Below, piece by piece: positions 50,305 through 58,734 of a stretch of 64,000 nt of DNA. Numbering within the stretch: position 1 is the first letter of the stretch; every line of letters starts with the position of its first letter. The DNA is from Luteitalea sp. Lineage in GTDB: Bacteria; Acidobacteriota; Vicinamibacteria; Vicinamibacterales; Vicinamibacteraceae. Location of the stretch: positions 1 through 64,000 of the forward strand of contig WHTZ01000023.1 in NCBI GenBank assembly GCA_009377495.1, read 5' to 3'. A program made the translations under genes and the position numbers. The notes beneath the pieces are model-generated. The model saw only the letters and a list, made by a program, of their open reading frames with translations, ran no database searches and was not told the origin of the DNA.

Positions 50305-51180
50305 TCAACTGGTCGCGCCGCTCACCAACGCCGCATGCACGCCGCGTTCGTACGCGAGCGATTCCTTCATGCCGACGACCGGATCCTTGGCATTGATCTC
50401 GTACTCCAGCGCGGCGTGTCCCGCGAAGTCGGCTTTCAACAGCGCGCGGAACAAGCCTGGGATGTCGAGCGCGCCCTTCCCCACTTCAACCTGGCTGTCC
50501 TTGTCCGTCTTGCTCGCGAGGTCCTTGATGTGGAGATCGAGCAAGCGCGGTCCCGCCAGCGTCACCGACTGCACGATGTCGGCTCCGGCGCGGACCGAGT
50601 GACCGATGTCCATGCAGATGCCCATGCGCCGGTCGCGGTCCTTCAGCGCGGCCAGCGCGTCTGCCGGTGCCGGATACCACTTGTCCTCGGGACCATGATT
50701 GTGGATGGCGATCTGGATATCGTACTCTTGCACCAGCTTCTCGACCGTGTCGAGTGTGTCAGGCGCCGGCGAGCACACGATCGTCGGAAACCCACCGGCC
50801 TTCGCGTACTCGAAGTCCTTCCGGATCTCCGCTTCGTCGTTCGCCTTCCACGTGATCACGCCGCCACCCATGATTGTCAGGCCGGTCGCTTCGATCTTCT
50901 CCCGGTTGCCGCGAATCGTCTCTGGCGGATCGGTGCGCGGCAGGTGCATGTCCTTGAGCGTGATGTATTGCACGCTCATGTCCTGACACATCTTCAGCGC
51001 GGCATCGAGCGGAAACTCCCGCAGTGAATACGAAGCCACGCCAATCTTCAGCCCTTTCGACTCCGGGGGCTTCGCAGGCCCGGACGAGCCGAGCGCGACC
51101 CGACCGAGGAGCGTGGGGCCCGTGAGCGCCGCGGCCGTGGCGGCGAGAAATTGCCGACGAGACGATGGAGACAACGGCAT
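50305..51180 (-). CDS. TAT-exported sugar phosphate isomerase/epimerase-like protein
   Basis: A 291-residue protein from ATG 51180 behind AAGGAG. The TAT signal is SSRRQFLAATAAALTGPTLL. The TIM barrel of the xylose-isomerase-like (AP endonuclease 2) group has KIGVASYSLREFPLDAALKM and TLKDMHLPRTDPP. The metal ligands appear in IQIAIHNHGPEDKW, MGICMDIGHSVRAG and LLDLHIKDL, then HAALEYEINA, that is the Glu/Asp/His cluster of the family. Substrate unknown, likely a periplasmic sugar epimerase. It pairs functionally with Gfo/Idh/MocA-type genes in this phylum. Confidence 0.9.
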   Translation of the reverse strand: MPLSPSSRRQFLAATAAALTGPTLLGRVALGSSGPAKPPESKGLKIGVASYSLREFPLDAALKMCQDMSVQYITLKDMHLPRTDPPETIRGNREKIEATGLTIMGGGVITWKANDEAEIRKDFEYAKAGGFPTIVCSPAPDTLDTVEKLVQEYDIQIAIHNHGPEDKWYPAPADALAALKDRDRRMGICMDIGHSVRAGADIVQSVTLAGPRLLDLHIKDLASKTDKDSQVEVGKGALDIPGLFRALLKADFAGHAALEYEINAKDPVVGMKESLAYERGVHAALVSGATS

Positions 51181-51300
51181 GGCCACTCCTTGTCTTCTCG
51201 GAGACACACAACGTGAAACGAGGAACCAGCGCACTATATCAAAAGCTCGGCACGGCGCGCGCGGATCACCCTTCCGGTTCGCCCATCAGTCGTCCGCACG

Positions 51301-51948
51301 TCAGGGGACAGACGTTAGCGCGGTGGTACGTGTCAGCTCGGGCAAGATCGCGAGCCACCCTTCGAAGCCTCGAAGGATCATGTCGATGGCGAACGAGCCG
51401 ACGAAGAGCGCCGTGGCGCGGCCGGTAATTTCGGTGTAGCGGAAGACCAAGGCTTCATTGCGCGTGCGGACGACGTCGTGGATTCGCTTGAACGTCAGGA
51501 GGGCGATGATGGCCAAACCGAGGGCGAGTGCGATGGCCAGCGGGCCCTGGATGGCATCGAGACGGCTGCCGGCCAACACGCTGGCACTGATGGTCCCCGG
51601 GCCGACCAGATACGGCATGGCGATGGCTGCCGAGACGTCCTCCTGCGGGCGCGGGGGCGCTACCGGGTGGCCGGCACCGGCAATCAGACGGATGCCCGTG
51701 ATCAGGAAGATCACACCGCCGAAGATGAGAAAGGCGAAGTACCGCACCTGCAGCACGTTCTCGAACACCGCGACGCCAGCCCAGGCAAACAGCCAAAAGA
51801 CCACGAGGCTGATCAATCCCGCCCGCACGAGCTGGCGGGCGAAGTCGCGAAAAGAGAGCGCCCGGACGAGCCCCATCAGATATACGCTCAGGATGAACGG
51901 GTTCAAGAGCACGAACAGGAGCAAGACCGAGCGTGTAAATGCGTCCAT
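51301..51948 (-). CDS. MarC family membrane protein
   Basis: A 215-residue, six-segment protein. LLLFVLLNPFILSVYLMGLV is the NP(F/I)-type start of MarC (the family has NP-x-L/G-x2-P/V); VFWLFAWAGVAVFENVLQV, FAFLIFGGVIFLITGIRLIA and AIAMPYLVGPGTISASVLAG (the A-P-L-x-GPG motif) follow. MarC proteins were named for multiple antibiotic resistance but that link is disproved; their transport role is open. Confidence 0.9.
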   Translation of the reverse strand: MDAFTRSVLLLFVLLNPFILSVYLMGLVRALSFRDFARQLVRAGLISLVVFWLFAWAGVAVFENVLQVRYFAFLIFGGVIFLITGIRLIAGAGHPVAPPRPQEDVSAAIAMPYLVGPGTISASVLAGSRLDAIQGPLAIALALGLAIIALLTFKRIHDVVRTRNEALVFRYTEITGRATALFVGSFAIDMILRGFEGWLAILPELTRTTALTSVP

Positions 51949-52056
51949 CGGCGGCCGTACGGGTCGATCGAGTATCTCCGGAGCCTACCACGGGCGCAGG
52001 TTTGATCCACGCAGCAGCGTTGTCGTAATACGCTGGGTAATACACGAGAGGATGAC

Positions 52057-52248
52057 GTGGCAACAAGGACGGTCCGGCTTGACCAAGAAGCGGAAGAGGC
52101 GTTGCGAGAGATCCGCGAAGCGACTGGCCTTCCGATCTCAGAAGCGCTGAAACAGGGGCTGCGCGCCATGCGGGAGCGCGTCAGCCAGGAGGCGGCGCGC
52201 ACACCGTACGACATCTACCAGGAGCTCGACCTCGGTCCAGGCGGCTAA
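52057..52248 (+). CDS. Ribbon-helix-helix antitoxin
   Basis: A 63-residue CopG/VapB-like protein from GTG 52057 behind GAGAGG. RTVRLDQEAEEALREIREAT, GLPISEALKQGLRAMRERVS forms the ribbon and two helices, and YDIYQELDLGPGG is the toxin-binding tail. The usual partner of this kind is a PIN toxin; the next 84 bases hold only its last codons. Confidence 0.85.
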   Translation: MATRTVRLDQEAEEALREIREATGLPISEALKQGLRAMRERVSQEAARTPYDIYQELDLGPGG

Positions 52249-52331
52249 TCTTCACCGTTGATCGAGGAGATTTCGAGACGTATCGGATCCGGCGCGGATA
52301 TCGCTCTGCGCCATTCGACATCCTGCCCTGA
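52248..52331 (+). pseudogene. PIN (VapC-type) toxin, last 27 codons
   Basis: Right after the antitoxin stop the frame reads FTVDRGDFETYRIRRGYRSA and PFDILP. This fits the final PIN motif (I-T-DRRDF-YR) and tail of VapC-type toxins. All upstream codons, including the catalytic Asp cluster, are missing. The antitoxin thus stands alone after loss of its toxin. Confidence 0.6.
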
Positions 52332-52416
52332 ATCGCATCCAGACCCTGGCGCCGCTGGGGGCCACGCTACCGGCATTGCCAAGCGCCTGTGCGCAGTAGC
52401 GTGCGTCGTGCGAGCG

Positions 52417-53322
52417 TCAATAGCTGAGCGAGACACCGGCAACGACGATCGGCTGAAAACTATCGTCGCCGTTCAGCGTCTCGAGCGTATCGCCGAAGAC
52501 CAGGAACTTGACGCCGCCCGTCACGCTCCAGGACCCGTACTCAGCCGGTAGCGCGAGTGGCACGGACGCGATGAGGCCGAAGTCGAAGAACCCGAACCTG
52601 CTGTCCTCCCCGCTGAGGGGATGCTCATAGTAGTCGCTCAAGCTGAGACCAACCGCCACCGGCACCGAGAAGCTCACCGGCAAATCGGCGCTGACTGGAA
52701 TGGGGGCCTCGGCGCCGAGCTCCAAATAGACGCCCTCGTTCGCCCCGCCATCTGCTTGCCCGTCGATCTCGAATGCCAGCGTCGCGTACGGGCTCATCGG
52801 GAGCCCGCCGTGGGAGAAGCCTACCGCGAGCTCCTTGACGGTGCCGAACACACTGTTGGGGCTCATGTACGCCGTGTATGTCAACGAGGTTTCCACATCG
52901 TTCTGGAAGCCAAGCGCCAGCGACGTGTAAAAGTCTGCCTCGTACCAAAGCTCCGGATCGGCATTGTTCCCATCGAGACCGGTCGGTCCGGAGTGCATGC
53001 TGTTCCAGAGCCCGCCGGTGACCGAGGCACTCGTCAGACCACTATCCGCCTCGTACAGGGTGATGCTGCCCTCGAGAAACGGCTGTCCAATGAACCCCTC
53101 GGTCTCCTGGATGATGCCGCGGAAGAAATACGCCGAGCCTACATCAATGCCGGCCCCGAGCGAGACCTTGCTCTCGCTCGCCACCTCGGGCTGAGCGGCT
53201 TGCACGACCGGCTCCTCCTCCTCACCCTGCGCCGCGGCCGTGCCCCCGAGCCACAACGTTCCAACTGCCGCGACCAAACCCACATGGACCAAATGCTGCA
53301 CCGTTCGTAAAGCAGTTTTCAT
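52417..53322 (-). CDS. Outer-membrane beta-barrel protein
   Basis: A 301-residue protein from ATG 53322, the start of a clear signal peptide (VGLVAAVGTLWLGGTAAAQG, then EEEEPVV). The mature part has alternating hydrophobic strands with aromatic ends: VSLGAGIDVGSAYFFRGIIQ, LTSASVTGGLWNSMHSG, LWYEADFYTSLALGF, VETSLTYTAYMSPN, ending FQPIVVAGVSLSY with the terminal aromatic residue typical of porin-type barrels. It looks like the TorF-like or conserved porin-like group; the substrate is unknown. A longer reading through the upstream MITE in the same frame is not supported, since the signal peptide begins here. Confidence 0.82.
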   Translation of the reverse strand: MKTALRTVQHLVHVGLVAAVGTLWLGGTAAAQGEEEEPVVQAAQPEVASESKVSLGAGIDVGSAYFFRGIIQETEGFIGQPFLEGSITLYEADSGLTSASVTGGLWNSMHSGPTGLDGNNADPELWYEADFYTSLALGFQNDVETSLTYTAYMSPNSVFGTVKELAVGFSHGGLPMSPYATLAFEIDGQADGGANEGVYLELGAEAPIPVSADLPVSFSVPVAVGLSLSDYYEHPLSGEDSRFGFFDFGLIASVPLALPAEYGSWSVTGGVKFLVFGDTLETLNGDDSFQPIVVAGVSLSY

Positions 53323-53368
53323 AGACGTGTCACCACCACAAAAGTTGAAACGAGCCTCCCGCTGAAGC

Positions 53369-53560
53369 GGGTGCTTAACGGTTCTGGGGGTCGCGGCCGG
53401 GCACGTCGTTGTAGGCCCCGCTGACAGCGACGGCGGACGGGGTCGCCGGCTGAGAAAAAGGGGACAGGCCCCTTTTTCGTCGGCGTTGGTTCTCGAAAAA
53501 GGGGCCTGTCCCCTTTTTCCGACCCTCCAGATCTCGCGACCCATTTCCGTTAAGCCTCCC
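53369..53560. mobile_element. REP-core MITE, copy at 53.4 kb
   Basis: The left end is GGGTGCTTAACGG; the right end is CCGTTAAGC followed by CTCCC, slightly altered. The flanks GCTGAAGC (53361-53368) and GCTGGAGC (53561-53568) form a 7-of-8 target duplication. The core has the REP pair in the same order as at 22.6 and 63.2 kb, and the whole element closely matches the 63.2-kb copy. It lies upstream of the outer-membrane protein gene. Confidence 0.85.
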
Positions 53561-53568
53561 GCTGGAGC

Positions 53569-54147
53569 TCCAGCTTGTACGCTGGCTAGGAGCAAGACAC
53601 GGGCCTGGAAGCGGCCGGGCGCACGATTTCGGGACGAGATCGTCGGATCAGCCCCAAAACGTGGGGATTTTGTTACCTCGCCGGCGAGCCGCAGCCCTCT
53701 GTGCGTCACAACCGACGTGGTTACAGATTCGTCGTGTCAATGCTGTACACCAACAATGACGTTGGATCGTTACCCGTCTCCGTGAGCGATGCGGTTCGCT
53801 TTAGTCGGTCCGGTAGGGCTCATGGGAGGGCCGCCATGGATCGGCGGGGCTAGAGCCCGGCCCTACGGTCTCAATTTGAACAGCATTGGGGCTTCGCACG
53901 ACCGTATTATGACAGTAATGTAGCTATTACCTTGCAGTTCCCACATAAGCGTCCTGGGAACAGCAAGCACCCACATCATTCGTCACGTGAAGGGACCAGA
54001 CGGTCCTGTTCTCAGGCACGGGCTTGTGAAACATGCAACAAACGAGGCCGTCCCCGGTTGTTCTGAACCGCTGAGTTTGACGACGCTGCTACTCCAGGAG
54101 TAGCATCGCCCACACTTCGCGAAGGGAGCGGCAACCAGGGAGGTGGT
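53569..54147. other. 580-bp spacer with a foldback hairpin
   Basis: No gene is supported. At 53811-53867 an imperfect hairpin (TAGGGC outside, CCGCC/GGCGG inside) resembles dispersed GC-rich foldbacks of this phylum. The rest has moderately low GC, and the LysM gene ribosome site (GGGAGGTGGT) is at 54138-54147. Confidence 0.45.
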
Positions 54148-54396
54148 ATGAGCTTTCTATTTCGCCCAGCCGACAGGCGCAAGGGCAAGTCTAGGGGCAC
54201 GACAGCGGCTAGCCTGGTGCCTGTTACCGCAGAGCAGAGCTACACGGTGGTCGACGGCGACAGTCTCTGGAAGATCGCCGGTCGCCAACTCGGTGACGGA
54301 AAGAAGTGGGCCAAGATCTACGAGGCGAACAGAGACAAGATCAAAGATCCGGACATCATTTATCCGGGACAGGTCTTAACGATGCCCAAGGCGTAA
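54148..54396 (+). CDS. LysM-domain protein
   Basis: An 82-residue protein behind GGGAGGT. Residues 31-80 form a single LysM: SYTVVDGDSLWKIAGRQLGD, KKWAKIYEANRDKIKDPDII and YPGQVLTMPK. There is no signal peptide; the N-terminus (FLFRPADRRKGKSRG) is basic. The type resembles the C-terminal LysM of BON/LysM stress proteins and phage-tail LysM proteins; peptidoglycan binding is likely, but its cell location is unclear. Confidence 0.9.
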   Translation: MSFLFRPADRRKGKSRGTTAASLVPVTAEQSYTVVDGDSLWKIAGRQLGDGKKWAKIYEANRDKIKDPDIIYPGQVLTMPKA

Positions 54397-54542
54397 TCAG
54401 GGTAACAAAGTGAAGCGGGGGTCGGGCGTACAGACCCCACGCGTTCAACGTGACGTTAACGTTGTCGCCCCGGTCACGTTTGTCATCCCCTCACCCTGTC
54501 CTCCCCTTCCGCCGGCCCGATGCTTCCAGTACACTAATCGGG

Positions 54543-56291
54543 ATGAGCGCGCAGCAATCGGAAACACCGGTGGCGACGAAGCCCGCGGGCGGGCCGGAGC
54601 CGGCGCCGAGTGCCCCGCAGGATTTCATCCGTCAGATTGTCGCAGAGGACGTACGGACCGGTCGGCTCAGGAGCCGAGTGCACACACGCTTCCCGCCCGA
54701 GCCGAACGGGTACCTCCACATTGGGCACGCGAAGGCGATCTGCTTGGACTTTGGTGTTGCCGAGGAGTTTGGCGGCCTGTGCAACCTGCGCTTCGACGAC
54801 ACCAACCCGGCGAAGGAGGAGGTCGAGTACGTCGATGCCATTCGTCGGGACATCCACTGGCTGCGCTTCGACTGGGGTGATCGCGAGTTCTATGCGTCCG
54901 ACTACTTCGAGCGACTCTACGCGTGTGCGGTGACGCTCATTCGCACGGGCAAGGCGTACGTCGACAGCCTGACGGCTGACGAGATTCGAGAATATCGCGG
55001 GACCCTCACGGAGCCGGGACGTGAGAGCCCGTATCGGAACCGCCCCGTCGACGAAAACCTCGATCTGCTCGAGCGCATGCGAAAGGGCGAATTCCCCGAT
55101 GGCACACATGTGCTGCGCGCCAAGATCGACATGTCGTCGCCCAACATCAATATGCGCGATCCGACCCTGTATCGGATTCGGCACGCCGCGCACCACCGCA
55201 CGGGCGATCTGTGGTGCATCTATCCGACCTACGATTACGCGCACCCGCTGTCGGACGCCTTCGAGGAAATCACGCACTCACTCTGCACGCTCGAGTTCGA
55301 GGATCATCGACCCCTGTACGATTGGGTCATCGCGCAGTTGGACTTCGCGGACCCGCCGCAGCAGATCGAATTCGCGCGGCTCAATCTGTTGTACACGGTG
55401 ACGAGCAAGCGCAAGCTCGCGCAGATCGTCGTCGACGGGCGCGTGTCCGGTTGGGACGACCCGCGCTTGCCGACGCTGGCCGGCTTGCGGCGTCGCGGCT
55501 ACACGCCAGAGGCGATTCGCGACTTTTGCCAGCGCATTGGTATCGATAAGAGCGAGGGCGTGGTGGACCTCGCCTTGCTCGAACACTGCGTGCGCGAGGA
55601 TTTGAACGCGCGGGCGTTGCGCGTCATGGGCATCCTACGGCCCATCAAGGTGGTGCTCGTGAGTTACCCCGAGGACGAGGTCGAGGAGCTCGAGGCGGTC
55701 AACAATCCCGAGGACGCCTCGGCTGGCACGCGCACGGTGCCGTTCTCGCGGGAGCTCTACATCGATCGCGATGACTTCCGCGAGGTGCCGCCGCCCAAGT
55801 ACCATCGGCTCTCCCCGGGCGCCGAGGTTCGCCTGCGCTATGCCTACATCATCAAGTGCGTCGAGGTGGTGAAGGACGAGCGCGGTGAGATCGTCGAGCT
55901 CCGCTGCACACACGATTCCGAGACCAAGAGCGGGTCTGGACCGCAGGCAAGACGCAAGGTGAAGGGCACGATTCACTGGGTGTCGGCAAAGCACGCGGTG
56001 CCTGCGGAGGTGCGGCTCTACGATCGTCTCTTCATTGCCGAGCAACCGGGACGCGACGGATCGCTGCTCGACGAGCTCAACCCCGCCTCGCTCCAGGTGC
56101 TCACGGCCTGTCGGGTCGAGCCGTCGCTGGCAGCCGCGTCCGCGGGAAGCCGCTATCAGTTCGAACGCCTCGGTTATTTCGTTGTGGATCCGGATTCTGC
56201 GCCTGGGCGTCTTGTCTTCAATCGGACGGTGACGCTCCGCGACACGTGGGCCAAGATCGAACAGAAGCAGCGGGGCGAAGTTGGAGATTAG
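54543..56291 (+). CDS. glnS: Glutaminyl-tRNA synthetase
   Basis: A 582-residue class I synthetase from ATG 54543. It has [20 protein letters not shown] with the HIGH motif at 59-62, [16 protein letters not shown] and [19 protein letters not shown] of the catalytic core. The KMSKS-type loop is [12 protein letters not shown]. The C-terminal anticodon-binding beta-barrels ([56 protein letters not shown]) are complete. GlnRS charges tRNA-Gln directly, so this organism does not depend only on the amidotransferase route. tRNA-His follows 220 bp later. Confidence 0.98.
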   Translation: MSAQQSETPVATKPAGGPEPAPSAPQDFIRQIVAEDVRTGRLRSRVHTRFPPEPNGYLHIGHAKAICLDFGVAEEFGGLCNLRFDDTNPAKEEVEYVDAIRRDIHWLRFDWGDREFYASDYFERLYACAVTLIRTGKAYVDSLTADEIREYRGTLTEPGRESPYRNRPVDENLDLLERMRKGEFPDGTHVLRAKIDMSSPNINMRDPTLYRIRHAAHHRTGDLWCIYPTYDYAHPLSDAFEEITHSLCTLEFEDHRPLYDWVIAQLDFADPPQQIEFARLNLLYTVTSKRKLAQIVVDGRVSGWDDPRLPTLAGLRRRGYTPEAIRDFCQRIGIDKSEGVVDLALLEHCVREDLNARALRVMGILRPIKVVLVSYPEDEVEELEAVNNPEDASAGTRTVPFSRELYIDRDDFREVPPPKYHRLSPGAEVRLRYAYIIKCVEVVKDERGEIVELRCTHDSETKSGSGPQARRKVKGTIHWVSAKHAVPAEVRLYDRLFIAEQPGRDGSLLDELNPASLQVLTACRVEPSLAAASAGSRYQFERLGYFVVDPDSAPGRLVFNRTVTLRDTWAKIEQKQRGEVGD

Positions 56292-56294
56292 CGG

Positions 56295-56326
56295 TTCGAG
56301 GTTTGAGGTTTGAGGTTTGAGGTTCG
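56295..56326. repeat. Short tandem repeat of GAGGTTT
   Basis: GAGGTTT is repeated about three and a half times just after the glnS stop. It is a simple slipped-strand repeat with no visible function. Confidence 0.7.
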
Positions 56327-56511
56327 GCAGGCCGGGCGTGCTCGAGGATCCGCGCGGATCGTCGCCGGTTGCTGAGCTGCGCCAGGAATGGTACACTTTC
56401 GTGTTCGAGCGTCGGGGGACAACCGACGTCATGCGGTGTGCTCACGTCGCATGCAGTGTGTAGGTCGGGACCTTTCGGTCTCCCCACCAGCTCGCGCCCC
56501 ACTATCAGCGT

Positions 56512-56587
56512 GGTGAGTGTAGCTCAAGGGCAGAGCGCCGGACTGTGGCTCCGGATGTTGGGGGTTCGAATCCCCTCACTCACCCCA
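56512..56587 (+). tRNA. tRNA-His (GTG)
   Basis: The acceptor GTGAGTG pairs with CACTCAC; an extra G before it pairs with the C at position 73, the hallmark of tRNA-His. D-arm GCTC/GAGC, anticodon arm CCGGA-CTGTGGC-TCCGG with anticodon GTG, and T-arm GGGGG-TTCGAAT-CCCCT (one G:T) are all complete. CCA is encoded. Length 76. Confidence 0.97.
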
Positions 56588-56630
56588 TTCACCTTACCGC
56601 TTCTCAGAAGACCGTCACGTGTCCTACGCG

Positions 56631-57455
56631 CTACCGCAGCTCGCTGACCGGCACAGCATCCACATCGCCAAAATCCTGGTTCTCGCCGGCCATGACCCAG
56701 ACGAACCGGTACGGGCCCGTACCGGCCCCCATGTGAATGGACCACGGTGGCGACAAGACGGCTTGCCGATCCCGGACGAGCAGGTGACGGGTGTGCCGCG
56801 GCTCGCCCATCAGGTGAACGACGAGCGCGTCGGCGAGATCGAAGTAGAGGTAGATCTCCGATCGCCGGGAATGCGTGTGCGGCGGCAGCGTGTTCCAGAC
56901 ACTCCCGGCTGGCACCTCGGTATAGCCCATCACCAACTGGGCACTGCCAGTCCCGGCTGGGTGGATGTACTTGCGCAAGCGCCGGCAGGAGGCGCGGCTC
57001 GGCTGACCAAGCTCCTCCGGCACCACAGCAGCGTGTGGAATCTTGCGGACCGGAAACACCCGCTGCGCCGGCGCGCTCGCCAGATAAAAGGCCGGGTCTT
57101 CCCCACCAGCAGACTCGAACAGGAGATCGGCATGGCCAGTACCAACATACAGCCCGTCGAGGCGGCTCAGGACGTGGGACGTGCCATCGACCTGAACGCG
57201 TCCGGGTCCTCCCAGGTTGATGATGCCGATCTCACGACGCTCCGTGAAGAACTGCGTGCCGAATGCTGCATGGCGTGGGAGGGGGATGGGCTCCTCGAGC
57301 GGCGCGACGCCGCCCACCACGAGCCGGTCCAGCCCCGTGTAGGCCAGCACCAGCGCGCCGGGCCGGAAGAGCGCCTCCACCAGAAAGCAACGCCGTAAGG
57401 CGTCCGTGTCCAAGTTCCGTGTTTCGAGAGGGGATGGCGTGTCGTATGTCTGCAC
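56631..57455 (-). CDS. kduI: 5-dehydro-4-deoxy-D-glucuronate isomerase
   Basis: A 274-residue KduI, near the 278 of E. coli. The zinc ligands are in LPPHTHSRRSEIYLYFD (His193, His195, Glu200) and His241 in PPWSIHMGAG, the same spacing as in the known enzyme. The start ETRNLDTDALRRCFLVEALF and QFFTERREIGIINLGGPGRV are family-typical. The reaction turns 5-keto-4-deoxyuronate into 3-deoxy-D-glycero-2,5-hexodiulosonate in pectin/uronate breakdown. It lies 12 bp after the enolase-superfamily gene in an operon read from the TonB receptor, under a likely IclR regulator. Confidence 0.95.
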   Translation of the reverse strand: MQTYDTPSPLETRNLDTDALRRCFLVEALFRPGALVLAYTGLDRLVVGGVAPLEEPIPLPRHAAFGTQFFTERREIGIINLGGPGRVQVDGTSHVLSRLDGLYVGTGHADLLFESAGGEDPAFYLASAPAQRVFPVRKIPHAAVVPEELGQPSRASCRRLRKYIHPAGTGSAQLVMGYTEVPAGSVWNTLPPHTHSRRSEIYLYFDLADALVVHLMGEPRHTRHLLVRDRQAVLSPPWSIHMGAGTGPYRFVWVMAGENQDFGDVDAVPVSELR

Positions 57456-57467
57456 GAATCCACTCGA

Positions 57468-58730
57468 TTAGGTGATGACGCTCTCGCCGGCCTTGTACTT
57501 GGCGGCATACGTCTTCTCATCGACAGTCAAGGCAAGCCCTGGCTTTTCGCTCACCGTGTAGGTACCTGCGCGGAACTCGTAGCCGTCCGCCTGGATCACG
57601 TCGCAGGTCGAGCGGTCGTCTTCCGCGGCGGTGACGCTCTTCACGACCCTGGCCAGATGCAGCCCCATGAACAGCCCGACCTGCGATCCCCAGTTGTGCG
57701 GCACCGAGACGGCGCCAACCGCCTCGCCCATGCGCGCCATGCGCAGGTTGTCGAGGAAGCCGCCGCGGCGGATGTCCATCTGCAAAACGTCCATCAGCCG
57801 ACGCGGTTCGAGGTAAGGCGCAAACTCCTCCGATCTCCGTATGTTTTCGCCGTCGGCGAGCAGCGTCTTCATGCCAGCGTCATGCATGCGGTCCAGCAAC
57901 TGGCCGTAGCGCGCCCGGTCTTCGGGAAACGGCTCCTCGATCCAGAAGAGATCAAGGTCCCTCGTTCGATCCAGGAATCTCCATGTCAGCTCCAAGGGCT
58001 TCTCGCGCCAGCCGTTGTTGGCGTCGACGAGTACCTTGACGTCCGATCCAACCGCCTTGCGGACCTCTCGCATCACGTCGATGTCTCGTTCGAGGCCGGC
58101 GCGCTCACCCATCCACTTCCAGCCCCGACCGACTTTGAACTTCAGGCCAACGTAGCCCTTGCGGACAGCTTCCTCGGCCTCCTCGACGACGGCGCGGACA
58201 CCTCGGTCGCGGAACCACACATCGCTGAAATACAGCGTGCCATCGTAGACCTCGATGCGGTCGCGTACGGGATCGCCGAGGAGCCGGTAGCAAGGCTTGC
58301 CGGTCAGCTTGCCGATGAGATCGAACAGCGGGCCGTCGAGGTGCGGATAGCGCCGGAGAAGGTCCCGCTGGGCTGCCGCGGGACGTACGAGGCGGCCGCG
58401 TTCCATCTCGTAGAGATCCAACGGATTCACGTCCACCAGCCCACGAACCGCATGGCGGAACGCGTCGTCGGGCGCCGCGTACTCCATGACACCCACGCCT
58501 TCGACCCCCTGGTCTGTGAACACCCGCACCAGCGTGTTCTCGTAGGTGTGTCCTTTGGGGGCCTCATCATAGGAGTTCATCGCAACGAAGCGGTGAAAGC
58601 GACCTTCGATAGGCGCCAGCGTGATTCGAGTAATCCGCGCCGCGCCTTTGCTGGCGACCGGTCGCACGAGTGCACCGCCCACCAGCGAAAGGAGGAAGGT
58701 CTTTCGCGTCATGCGGGTCATGTGTGCCAT
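57468..58730 (-). CDS. Enolase-superfamily enzyme (mandelate racemase/muconate lactonising group)
   Basis: A 420-residue protein. The N-terminus MTRKTFLLSLVGGALVRPVA looks like a signal or TAT-like leader. The barrel residues are intact: Lys197 and Lys199 in GLKFKVG, Asp236 in VDANNGW, Glu266 in WIEEPF, Glu295 in ADGEN, and a His in VPHNWGS (His345). KxK, D-E-E metal ligands and a C-terminal His match the mandelate-racemase-type subgroup, acting as acid-sugar dehydratase or racemase. Its place between a TonB receptor and kduI points to a uronate-like or aldonate-like substrate. Confidence 0.92.
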   Translation of the reverse strand: MAHMTRMTRKTFLLSLVGGALVRPVASKGAARITRITLAPIEGRFHRFVAMNSYDEAPKGHTYENTLVRVFTDQGVEGVGVMEYAAPDDAFRHAVRGLVDVNPLDLYEMERGRLVRPAAAQRDLLRRYPHLDGPLFDLIGKLTGKPCYRLLGDPVRDRIEVYDGTLYFSDVWFRDRGVRAVVEEAEEAVRKGYVGLKFKVGRGWKWMGERAGLERDIDVMREVRKAVGSDVKVLVDANNGWREKPLELTWRFLDRTRDLDLFWIEEPFPEDRARYGQLLDRMHDAGMKTLLADGENIRRSEEFAPYLEPRRLMDVLQMDIRRGGFLDNLRMARMGEAVGAVSVPHNWGSQVGLFMGLHLARVVKSVTAAEDDRSTCDVIQADGYEFRAGTYTVSEKPGLALTVDEKTYAAKYKAGESVIT

Positions 58731-58734
58731 CCTG

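Noticed and set aside
53323-53709. N-terminal extension of the outer-membrane protein through the MITE
   Set aside because: The in-frame reading is only the translated repeat; a good signal peptide begins at 53322.
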